DNA of 60,000 bases from Hydractinia symbiolongicarpus (lineage: Eukaryota > Cnidaria > Hydrozoa > Anthoathecata > Hydractiniidae): the NCBI RefSeq assembly GCF_029227915.1, contig NC_079883.1, forward strand, positions 5,520,001 through 5,580,000, written 5' to 3'. Numbering within the stretch: position 1 is the first letter of the stretch; the number at the start of each line of letters is the position of its first letter. This document shows, in pieces, positions 25,901 to 37,900 of this stretch. Both the position numbers and the translations under genes were made by a program. The notes beneath the pieces are model-generated. The model had not been told where the DNA came from. It saw only the letters and a program-made list of their open reading frames with translations, and did not search any database.

Positions 25901-28900
25901 TATTAACAGTGGTAAAAAATAATGTTTTGTATTGATTAACACACCAGCCCAAAAAAAAAAGACCAAAAAAGATAAAGATAACTTTAATTCACGATAGTCC
26001 AGTTTTTAGCGCGTTGCACTTAAATGCAATGTTCTGCTGCGGTGCTGGTTCGAATCTCCCTAGCTCTAAATAAAACTTTGTGCATGAATGCTTGTTGACG
26101 GCGTTGCAATTGATCATTTGGGACATAGTTAGTCAGTCAGGAGTTGGAAACCAATACTATCCTTCAGGGAATTCCATGAGACGCGTGCGATCGCACGCGC
26201 ACGCGCCCACACACGTGCAACAGCTATTCAGGCGTGCGATTCATCGCACGCGCTAATTACGCTCTTTACTCTCGTAAAATAAAAAAATTAACGAAGGAAT
26301 TATAAAAGTTGATTTTCTACAGCGTAGTTAATGTCGTCGTTTAAGGCTATGCTTTAAGCATTTAACTATTAAAAACTGTATTCCAAAAATCAATCGTTTT
26401 ACATCGACAGCTTCAACTGTATCATTAAAAACAGTTAATAACCACTTGTGGTTAAATTAAATTTTTTTTAAAAACGTTAATTAAACGCCGTGTTTTTTTC
26501 CTGTGTTTAAATTAAATATGTTGAACATTTTATTTTAAAATTCCTAACTGTGTAAAAGAACATAACATACTTGTTTTACTTTTAAAAATCTAAAGAACAA
26601 CTTTAAATTTAAAAACAACTTTAAACTATTCCAAACAAGCCGTCTCCCAAAATCTAACAAACAAAACTTGAAACCTCAATAAATAAAAAATGACTCCCCT
26701 TTTTTACCATTTTTATAGATAATAGATAACCCACGGAGAAAATATAACCCTGGGAACAAGGTTGGGGATAAATAGCACTACAAACAAAATGGCAGACCAT
26801 TGCAGTAAGTGCAACGTCTGGCACGTGTCAGCGTCTCTTCTTCCACTGTTTAAATTTAATTATATGTTATATACCTATTATAAATTACTTCCTACAACGA
26901 ACTAAGGTGTTTTGTTAATATATTTAGCACTTTTACACCACTTAACACTCACGGGACTGATAAGAGTGAGATAAACCAGGAAAAAAATCAAAAAAACGCA
27001 CGCGCAAATTTTCTAAAATAGATTTACGCGTGCGATGTGTAGCACGCGTGTTGTTTTCTTCGTGGAATTCCCTGATCCTTGCAGGCGAGAAAGTAAGAAG
27101 AAAAGAAGAAAAAAATTTAACCACAGGTAAAAAAAACATATTAATTAAATTTTTTCACAATAATTTAAGTTAGTCACAACTGCTTTATTATATGATCTAG
27201 ATGAAGCTTGAAGCAACTATTGTTTGCGTTTTATTTTTGGTAGTTAAACGCTGTTTGCTTTATATAAACAATATTTTTTATTGTTGCTAAAAATTTAGAA
27301 GCGTTTTTAGTCTATGAAAGGCACAATTACTTGCTGCTCGATTTGACCACAGACTAACATCAGTCAGTGACTGTTCGTTATTATAAGTGCTGTATTGACA
27401 TATAAAACAAACAAACAAACAAACAAAATATAGAATAAAAAATAGAAAAGATGTATGTTGTCTTTTGGCTGCCAAAAATATATATTTTATATAAATTATT
27501 CTCGAAATCCATTCAATATAACTAGTTTGCCTCTACCACTTTTCAAAAGCTTGTATCATTTTGAAACCGTTTGATTATAGTGTTTTAGTGTTAAAATTTA
27601 TTAATGTCCCCTTTTCTACTAAATTTTAAGATTAACTTATTTTTTTCAAAATATTTCCTTTCAGGGAAACTAATGCCCTACTTTTTTTTATTATAAAATG
27701 TGATATTCTATATGCTTTTATTTTATTTTCGAACAAAATCAAGAAAGTAAAGAATATCTTTTTTTTTAAATTTGTTTGATAATAACAAATAAAAAGACTT
27801 TATTTTATAAAAAACATTTTGTTTCAAATATACAGCAAGCAAACCAGATTCTTATAAAAGCGTGACGCAGTGTTAAAGGTTGCTAAGAAAAATCAAACTG
27901 AGGAAACTGGTTGGGTAGGAAAACTTTAAATAAAGTGAGCATAGTGCACATCTACTTGCTTTTTCTTTTATAAGAACATACTTTATAAGAATACCAGGGT
28001 GAACTTTTTGTTGGTCTATTGTTTAAACAACAGAGATAAGAATATTGGCCATCCTGGCTGGAATATTGATATTCTTATACATTAAGCATGTAACAGTTTT
28101 CAAATGAAATACGGCTAGTTGATTTTCTAGTCGTTGGCTGGTATAAAGCTGGGAAATTTTAGACATTTAAACTATGAAGATCGGAATTATTTTTTATTAA
28201 CAGTGGTAAAAAATAATGTTTTGTATTGATTAACACACCAGCCCAAAAGAGAAAAGACCAAAAAAGATAAAGATTACTTCAATTAAATATTAAATATTCA
28301 CAAATTAATTCTGTCACAATAGTCCAGTTTTTAGCGCGTTGCACTTAAATGCAATGTTCTGCTGCGGTGCTGGTTCGAATCTCCCTAGCTCTAAATAAAA
28401 CTTTGTGCATGAATGCTTGTTGACGACATTGCAATTGATCATTTGGGACATATTTAGTCAGTTAGGAGTTGGAAACCAATACTATCCTTGCAGGCGAGAA
28501 AGTAAGAAGAAAAGAAGAAAAAAATTTAACCACAGGTAAAAAAAACATATTAATTAAATTTTTTCACAATAATTTAAGTTAGTCACAACTGCTTTATTAT
28601 ATGATCTAGATGAAGCTTGAAGCAACTATTGTTTGCGTTTTATTTTTGGTAGTTAAACGCTGTTTGCTTTATATAAACAATATTTTTTATTGTTGCTAAA
28701 AATTTGGAAGCGTTTTTCGTCTGTGAAAGGCACAATTACTTGCTGCTCGATTTGACCACAGACTAACATCAGTCAGTGACTGTTCGTTATTATAAGTGCT
28801 GTATTGACATATAAAACAAACAAACAAACAAACAAAATATAGAATAAAAAATAGAAAAGATGTATGTTGTCTTTTGGCTGCCAAAAATATATATTTTATA

Positions 28901-31900
28901 TAAATTATTCTCGAAATCCATTCAATATAACTAGTTTGCCTCCACCACTTTTCAAAAGCTTGTATCATTTTGAAACCGTTTGATTATAGTGTTTTAGTGT
29001 TAAAATTTATTAATGTCCCCTTTTCTACTAAATTTTAAGATTAACTTATTTTTTTCAAAATATTTCCTTTCAGGGAAACTAATGCCCTACTTTTTTTTAT
29101 TATAAAATGTGATATTCTATATGCTTTTATTTTATTTTCGAACAAAATCAAGAAAGTAAAGAATATCTTTTTTTTTAAATTTGTTTGATAATAACAAATA
29201 AAAAGACTTTATTTTATAAAAAACATTTTGTTTCAAATATACAGCAAGCAAACCAGATTCTTATAAAAGCGTGACGCAGTGTTAAAGGTTGCTAAGAAAA
29301 ATCAAACTGAGGAAACTGGTTGGGTAGGAAAACTTTAAATAAAGTGAGCATAGTGCACATCTACTTGCTTTTTCTTTTATAAGAACATACTTTATAAGAA
29401 TACCAGGGTGAACTTTTTGTTGGTCTATTGTTTAAACAACAGAGATAAGAATATTGGCCATCCTGGCTGGAATATTGATATTCTTATACATTAAGCATGT
29501 AACAGTTTTCAAATGAAATACGGCTAGTTGATTTTCTAGTCGTTGGCTGGTATAAAGCTGGGAAATTTTAGACATTTAAACTATGAAGATCGGAATTATT
29601 TTTTATTAACAGTGGTAAAAAATAATGTTTTGTATTGATTAACACACCAGCCCAAAAGAGAAAAGACCAAAAAAGATAAAGATTACTTCAATTAAATATT
29701 AAATATTCACAAATTAATTCTGTCACGATAGTCCAGTTTTTAGCGCGTTGCACTTAAATGCAATGTTCTGCTGCAGTGCTGGTTCGAATCTCCCTAGCTC
29801 TAAATAAAACTTTGTGCATGAATGCTTGTTGACGACATTGCAATTGATCATTTGGGACATATTTAGTCAGTTAGGAGTTGGAAACCAATACTATCCTTGC
29901 AGGCGAGAAAGTAAGAAGAAAAGAAGAAAAAAATTTAACCACAGGTAAAAAAAACATATTAATTAAATTTTTTCACAATAATTTAAGTTAGTCACAACTG
30001 CTTTATTATATGATCTAGATGAAGCTTGAAGCAACTATTGTTTGCGTTTTATTTTTGGTAGTTAAACGCTGTTTGCTTTATATAAACAATATTTTTTATT
30101 GTTGCTAAAAATTTGGAAGCGTTTTTCGTCTGTGAAAGGCACAATTACTTGCTGCTCGATTTGACCACAGACTAACATCAGTCAGTGACTGTTCGTTATT
30201 ATAAGTGCTGTATTGACATATAAAACAAACAAACAAACAAACAAAATATAGAATAAAAAATAGAAAAGATGTATGTTGTCTTTTGGCTGCCAAAAATATA
30301 TATTTTATATAAATTATTCTCGAAATCCATTCAATATAACTAGTTTGCCTCCACCACTTTTCAAAAGCTTGTATAATTTTGAAACCGTTTTAGCATGTAT
30401 TGGGTTAGTTTGGATAACTTTAATTCCACTTTTATTGTAGTTTGATATCTACCGGCAATGTTTCAGTAATGCAATTAGTAAAGTAATCACTAAATTCACA
30501 TTGCATGAAAATATGTGTTATGATACTTACTCCTATTTAATTAATCATGCTGCATGAAATTAATGCGAGTTATTGGAAAAGGATTTAGGTCATTTGTTAA
30601 TTTCCTGGCATAGCGTATTCTATGAATTATAAGCTTCCCAATGGAATAAAAATAGAGATTTAGGTCTCTCATATATTCTTCTTTACCTGCTCATCACTTT
30701 GGTTATTTCTCATTAATAGCCATAAAATATATTATTAATTTGTAAGGTTCCCATATTTTCCGAAAGAAAAAGGTTCTTGATTAGCCAGCTTTTTTCAGTA
30801 TTGTGATAAAAGAATAACATAGCTGCAAGTGGTTCTGAAGTAGTAATGTAACAAAATACTCAAAATATATTTCCAAAATACCCACCAGGTAAGGAAAAAA
30901 ATTCCCTTATTTTTACTTAAATGGAAATTTGTAAGCCCAGCTCCAAAGCTTATTGCTGTTCAAAAATATAAAGGACTTCAGACAAGGGAGCATTTGCTAA
31001 CTCTTACGAAAGAAAGTGTTTGCAAAAGAAACATTTGCAGTGTCCATGATTTTTGAAAAAAACTTGTATATAAAAGCTTTTTCCTGCAAAAAGTAATAAT
31101 TTCAGTAGGAATTTCATCTTCCCCATCTCCCCATCCGGGCTGGAGATATTACCATCGGAAGGTACATACCTTGATAGCCTGATAATTTGTTGTGATGATT
31201 TCAATTCCAGGATTTAGCATTAGCAATTTTTCGTCCTCTAAGTATTGTTTTGGAAACTTTTTTATTTCATACAAACTTAATATTGGAATGGAGATCACCA
31301 CTTCAGCATCTAAAGATAAATTTGTGAATGTGTAGTGAAACTGGGGGTTAATAATTATTTACTATACTAGTCGATAAAACCCATAGAAAAAACCCACTAC
31401 TAAGGGATCGTCCACAAATTTCGTCCCATTAACGAGACGCTATAAGACGAAAAAGTTAAAAAAAATTCGTCTCGTTTTGTTCTTAATTGAAATTGAGACG
31501 ATTTAAAAATCGTCTCATAAATATCAGGAGACGATATTTTGTCAATTCGTCTCAGAATAAAAAAAGTGGAACAAAATATTTTAAGACGAATTGAGACGAA
31601 TTGAGACGCTGCGGTAAAATCACGGAGACGAATTGAGACGAATTAAGACGCTGCGGTAAAATCACGGAGACGAATTGAGACGAATTAAGACGCTGCGGTA
31701 AAATCACGGAGACGAATTGAGACGAACTAAGACGACAGGGTTTCTTAAACACGAAAATTTATTTAAAAAGCTAGTGTTTTTTAAAGTGGTTTTAATGTAT
31801 TCAGATATTTCAGATAGCGACAGCGACCTAGATTGGTTGTTTACGGACGATTCTTTGTCCGATGATGAAAATGAAGATTACATCAACGAAATTTTACAAT

Positions 31901-34900
31901 GCGGTAAATATTTATTTTTATCTCGTCGTAAAATTTTCAGCAACGGTCTTGAAAACAAAAAAATATATAATTGCCCAATTTATCTTGTGATTTTTCCGTA
32001 GTCATGAGAAAAAAACTACTATAATTATAAAACTATATATTTTCTTTATTCGTAAATTTAAAGCTCGATGATGCAAAATCTTTAAAAGATTTGTTGTTTT
32101 TTTACCAACAACACACAAATATTCGAAAAACCTCACTATTTTAACTTTTCTCTTCGCACATGCCGGTGTGAGCATAAGAAGTAAATAATAGCAATTGAAG
32201 TTTGTTGCGATATTGCTTCTGAAAATTACGAAAAAAAACTATTTTTGCTTTATTATTTTTGTCAACTTGCACTGTTATATTAACTTAATGTATAATTATA
32301 CTTATACAATTGATTATGGTGGGCTGCACATTGCAAAAAAAAAATTATTAACAATTTTATGTGACAGAAACGGCTTGTCAGAAGCAAATAATGTTCCGCA
32401 AAAAAACTGTGTGACGTGCGGTTGCATTACGTAAAATGATTTCAGACAAATTAGATAGCCGCTTGTTTAGACACTCAGTTGAGCAGCCTAGTGCCCATGG
32501 ATTAAGATTTGAATCATTTTTTGTAAACTATCACAAAAAAAAATCAAATGGATAAACTTTTTTCCTTTAGCCTTCAATTTTGTCAATTCAATACGCGATT
32601 TGTTTTATAAAAACTGCGTTTTTAAGAGCGTTGAGGCTGAGATTTTGCCAATAATTAAGAACATATTAAAAACGTACTCAACCTGAATTCCTTCACAGAT
32701 TATAAGAACAAAATAATGTATTCCAGTAATCTTTTTTTGTTTGCTTGAATTTTTTATATTTTGTGCTGGACTTAAACATATTATCTCATGTATATAAATA
32801 CATAAATTTCAGAAACTTTGGGAAAAATATATCAATAAGAACAAATAGAGGCTAAATTCTGAAGTCGTGTTCTTACTATTAAGAACAAAATAAGAATAAA
32901 ACAGACTGAAAGTCTCAAAAGTAAGAATAGCCAGCCTCAAGTCAGATTTTACTAAATAAACATTAATAAACTTGTTTAGTAATCACTCGCGTCATTATTT
33001 GCATTTATAGAATAGTCTTTTTCTTATTTTAGCTTCAAAAAAACGAGGCAGACCAGCGCTACACGAGCAACATCCGGGCTTGGTTCCGTTGCTGAAGGAT
33101 ATCAAGTGCGCGCACGATACTATCAAAAGATTTTGTGTTGCATCCAGAAAATCGATAAAATCATCTGTTGAATTTACAGAGCTACAACAGAAATACCGCT
33201 TTTTCGTGAAGCATTGTACGAGGAAAGCGTATCAAATTGAGTTTGTACGTTGTACTAGCACAGATTGTGACCATTGCTCATCCTTGCCACTTCGGAAGAA
33301 CCAATTTTTAGACGTGATAAGAGAATTTGGAGGCACGTGTCCAACACCACAACATAGTGATTTTTTTGCAGGTCACTATAAAACGCTCATCGAGATGGTA
33401 CAGTCACAACTATGCCGAAATATTTCTAGTGCATCGCGCATCATGCCCTGCCTTACAACAAAATATGATGTCTGCAATCATGGCTGCAGATACGCTTTTT
33501 TTTCAGAAGCAGACAAAACCCGACACATGAGGTTAATGGACCATTAATGGACATATTTGCTACTCGGGCTACTTAAGGCCAGTCCTTTTTTATTTCGGGG
33601 TCATTTTCAATATCTCAAGTTATGAAGAATCTGGCATAATTTATTGGGCACCATATTATATGTAAAGTAAAACGCAGAATTCAACTTTTCTGAAAAATTT
33701 CGATGGCGTCATAGACCAAAAACGCCCTTTATCCGCGTTTTTTTCCAAGCGGTTTTCCAAAAGACAAAGCGCAAAAAGATCTGGGGACGAGATTGCAGGA
33801 TTATTTCGATAAAAAGGCGCGAACAGTGTAAACCAAGGGTTTTAGCTTAGAGTGGAGACTAGCTATAGCTATATGATATACATTATTTAATATTTTTTTG
33901 GAAAAGTTCTTAATATTAATAAAGTTTTCTTTTGGATACGTTGCTGAAAGATTTGTTCTTAATTGTCGTCGATATATAGTAAAAACTAGCTAGCAAGCTA
34001 GCTATAGTTATAATTTTACGTGGTAGCGATATAAAGAAAAAGTAAGCAATATTCTTATATTTTTTGGACGCGAGACAGTCCGTCTTTCAGAAATACTTAT
34101 TTATGTAGAGTGTATACAAATAGCTATCTACGCGTCCTTTTAGATGGAGTACAAAGTTAAGTCCTCAGTCCAAGCCTTAGATCCCGAAACTAGGCATTGG
34201 CTTAATGCTGTAGTCGTAGAGAATAGTGGGGAGAGGCTGAAAGTTACTTGGACAGGCTATGCAAAATCGTACGACTGTTGGCTTGACACAAACAATGTGA
34301 GGATTCCAATTCTAAAACGGTCGTTGGTATCAAGGAATGCCATCAATTCAAAAAACTTCCCGTTATACAAGCACCCTAAATATTTACAAATGGGTCATAT
34401 TATTTTTGACAGGGTTCGAAAAACAAAGTTCATTGTTGATGTTAACGATGAATTTAACGCAAAGGTAAATAGATTCTATTTTTGTCATATCATAGTCACA
34501 TTAAGAAAAGTGTATGCAAAAATGGTTTTTGTTTTCTATGTTTTCTTTTTTTTATCACGTTCGAATTCGATTTCATACAGAAGACGTTGCATTGTATCGC
34601 GTGAATGATGCATAATTTTGACAACACATGTTTTTTTTAAAGATATATTGCAACTCTAGAATTACTAAGAAACAATTATTTAATTTTTATTAGAACAATA
34701 AGGCTGATATTTGTTGAAAATAAGAATAAAATAAGAACAATTTCAGACTAAAAACACATATTTAATAAGCAAAAGGTTTATCCGGTAAAGAATATCTCCC
34801 AAAGCCCGTTTATTTAGACTTATCCAGTTTTTAAACTTTCCAAAACTTACTTTTTGCGAAGGTTACCACACGATGCGGCAACTCGGTCATGTACGAATAC

Positions 34901-37900
34901 ATGGAGGAAGCCAGTGAAGAGGAAGCCAGTGAAGAAGAGCCCACAGGTAATGTGGAAGATAGCGTAGCAGATTCTAGCAAAGAGATTACGGATGAGAGCC
35001 ACCTACCAAGTGATCAACTAAAATCCTTGGACTTGGTATTTGCAACCAAAGCAGTCAAAAGCCTTTCACCGTATAAAACCTTGCCAGGCCTTTCACTATC
35101 TAAAACCTTGCCTGACCATTTACCATCCAAAACATCGCCTGATCATTCACCTTCTAAAACTTCGCCAGCCATTAATCTTTTGACTCCGGAAAATTTTCTT
35201 TTTAATATCACACCAGAATTACCGTCAATCGTGTCCACTTTAAAAAATGATCCTGCTACCGTCTCCACAAGCTCTTTCATTGCTGATTGTGTTCAAAACA
35301 TTCCAAATTTTAACATTGCCGACCATGAAATCGATTTTGAGTCCAACAATCTGGCACAGGTAATCCACGAAACAAAAAGAAACACTGATTTGATACTGGG
35401 CCTGTGTCAGAAGTTGGACACAAAAGTAGACGCTATAAGCGCAAGAACTGCTGTGCTTGAGAGTTACATCATGAAAAAAAGAAACTTATACGAGGCTAAA
35501 AATAAAATTTACCAGGAACCATTGCCCTTGCCAGCAACAATTACCCAGCCACCGAATAGTTATGTTGAGATGCTGGAAAATAATTTTGATCCGCTACTTT
35601 TCTTGCCCACAGAACATGATGACATGGGCATGGAGACCACGCATGTTGAAGCACGGCCGCAAGTCGCAACTCCGCAAGCCACACCACCCGTTGGTAAAAA
35701 AAACCCGCTACGCAAAATTAACCCATGCTCCGCGTTAATTAAAAAAGAGCTGGGTAAGCGTTTCACCCTTGCCGAATTAGCAGGTGGCAGGTTGAATGGT
35801 GGCAAAAATAAAAACGTGTTGTCACCACGAAGAATGGGAATAATTTTGCAGAAGGCCAGGAAGGAGCATAAGGAGGAATTTGAAAATAATATAAAAAACA
35901 ATTTAAATGAAATCATTAACTCAAAATGTCGAAAGGCAAGTCAGAAAATAAGGGACACCACGGATTGATAAAATAAATAGACGAAATTATTTAGGTCAAT
36001 TCTCACGTTCCGAACTTTTTTTTTCTCGCATTCTATAAAAAACCTTAGGCACAGAAAGGTCAAAGTAAAAGTGTTTTTGCATACGTATTTAGCTACGTAT
36101 TTATGGACTGGTTTCTTATAAAAAAAACGTGCATAACGTAAAATGTTGAGATGATTGATTTCCTAAAACCGTGGAAATTTCAGATAAAATTTTTTAGCTC
36201 CTTATTCTGACTTGTCTTCGTATTTTAAGTTTTTATTTTAATATTGTTTGAAAAAGAATTTGTTCTAATTTATTCCGCGCTTTTTTATTCTCGCACTTTT
36301 TTTATTCCCTTACAAAATAAAATGTCTTACAAAATAAATTTTAGATATTTCTAACTATGATTTATCATAGTTAATAGAAATATCTAAAATTTATTAACTC
36401 CCTATTTTAACTTTTCTTCGGGTATAGGTTCAGCATGTTTATGTTTCTCATAACATACTTAAAAAAAGAATCAAACTGATAAAAAAAACGACAACTCACT
36501 CGCACGTGTGCTCTGACCCTCTGAAACCAATGAATGAATCACGATTCGAACACAGAGCAGAAGATAAAAATTGTTACATTTTTCTTCTTGAAAAATTCGA
36601 AAAGGACGGTTTCTCTTAGCTCTCCAACATAACATTTAAATGTATTAAGTTAAAAAGAGCTAATATACTGAAATGTACGAACCATTACAGGCAGAATACA
36701 CCTAAATACACCTAAATACACCTGAGAACAAACATCTTGACATAAATTTTGCTTTTATCCCTGATCTGTGTACTGGTTTCGTTTAGTTAATGAATACCAT
36801 GTTAAGGCTATTTTCTACCTCAAGAAAATTTTCGGCGATTTTTGATTGGCTAATTTTAATGTTTTTCGATGATGTGACGTTTGCGGAGGAACGCCAGCCA
36901 TTTCGAATATATCTCCCAGTAAAGACGAGCTATGTTTCGCATCTAACTATCTATATTTAATATCTATATATTCCTTCCTAACAACATATTTAAAGAATCC
37001 TAATCTTAAAGAATATTTATGGCTAAATTCAGTTTCAGATATACTTACCAGTAAATATCGAAAATAACTCAAGATTCCATCTGTCACGACCAATAATAAT
37101 ATTTTTTGTGAGATTTGTTTCGCTTTTCCACAACATAGTTCCAGCTTCGAACGACGAAGTTTGCTGTGATAAAATGTTGCCAAGTTTGATAAATATACAG
37201 ACCGTAACATTCAACAATCGAACGAGTACAAACAATGTAGCTTAAGTTAATCAGTAGCTGTGCCACTGCTAGCCAGGAGACCCAGCGTAATTTTTCTTAC
37301 CACCGGGAAATCGGAGTAGTTAAGGTGGGAAAATTACGCTGGGTCTCAAACGATTTTTCTGCGGCCAAAATCTGGCCGCGCTTTTTGATTGGCTAATTCT
37401 ATTGTTCTCTGCTCACGTGATTATTATCGGGGAAAGCCCTTTTCATCCCGAATATTCCAGCGAGTGGTTTCACTCACCCTAACAAACATTAGTATTCTAC
37501 AAAGTTTTTACCAAAGTAAGATTTGACCAAGCTTGGTAAACAACTCACAGATAAATTAAAATGTCCTCCGAAGCGATTAGTCACATTGTTCGATTTAAAC
37601 TCGGGGTTTCCGCTGAGTCATTCGTTCGCGTCTAAGCTTTAGTTTGAGAGAAACTCATTTTATCAACTGAAGAAGAAAGCTTAGTTAACTAGGCTATGCC
37701 ACTGCCGTTCCGCTAGAACAATGGAATAATTTCTTTTTCACGGAACAAAATCACGCTGGGTCTCCTGGCCAAGATTTTTAAAGTTTCGTGTTAAACTCAC
37801 GGAAGTGTTCGAAAATATTTTTCAACTTTTGAGACGAATTTATTATAGCAGAGACGAATTGAGACGATTTGAGACGAATTAAGAAAATTCATAGACGAAA

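Larger units (their letters stand above)
25275..27572. repeat. Tandem 1.4-kb unit 1 (interrupted)
   Basis: The first and most diverged of three head-to-tail units beginning GATTATAGTGTTTTAGTG. It is 2298 bp long because a 910-bp element plus its 6-bp target duplication is inserted at 26165; without them it is about 1382 bp. It contains the tRNA-Leu-like segment at 25992-26071. Confidence 0.9.
21474..31169 (-). other. Intron 5 of the myotubularin-like gene (9.7 kb)
   Basis: It separates two GRAM-domain exons and holds the nested claudin-like gene (23175-23798) and the tandem 1.4-kb array (25275-30390). The rest is AT-rich with no supported gene. Confidence 0.8.

Noticed and set aside
27287-30293. 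A 62-90 residue minus-strand frame found three times (27287, 28696, 30105)
   Set aside because: It is the same low-complexity frame in each tandem 1.4-kb unit, partly made of an AAAC microsatellite. It has no domain and no independent conservation.
31430-31735. CRISPR-like array of GAGACGAATT repeats
   Set aside because: This is a eukaryotic genome, the spacers are not unique, and the array sits at the end of a TIR element with related words at the other end.
33033-34464. Splicing of the Cys-rich gene into the Tudor gene as one protein
   Set aside because: A possible donor at ATGAG|GTTAAT leaves phase 2, which does not fit the frame after the acceptor at 34143. The C2H2 finger is complete just before the stop at 33545.
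35560-35916. Minus-strand 118-residue frame
   Set aside because: Antisense shadow of the BEN-domain exon, which has clear domain and splice support.
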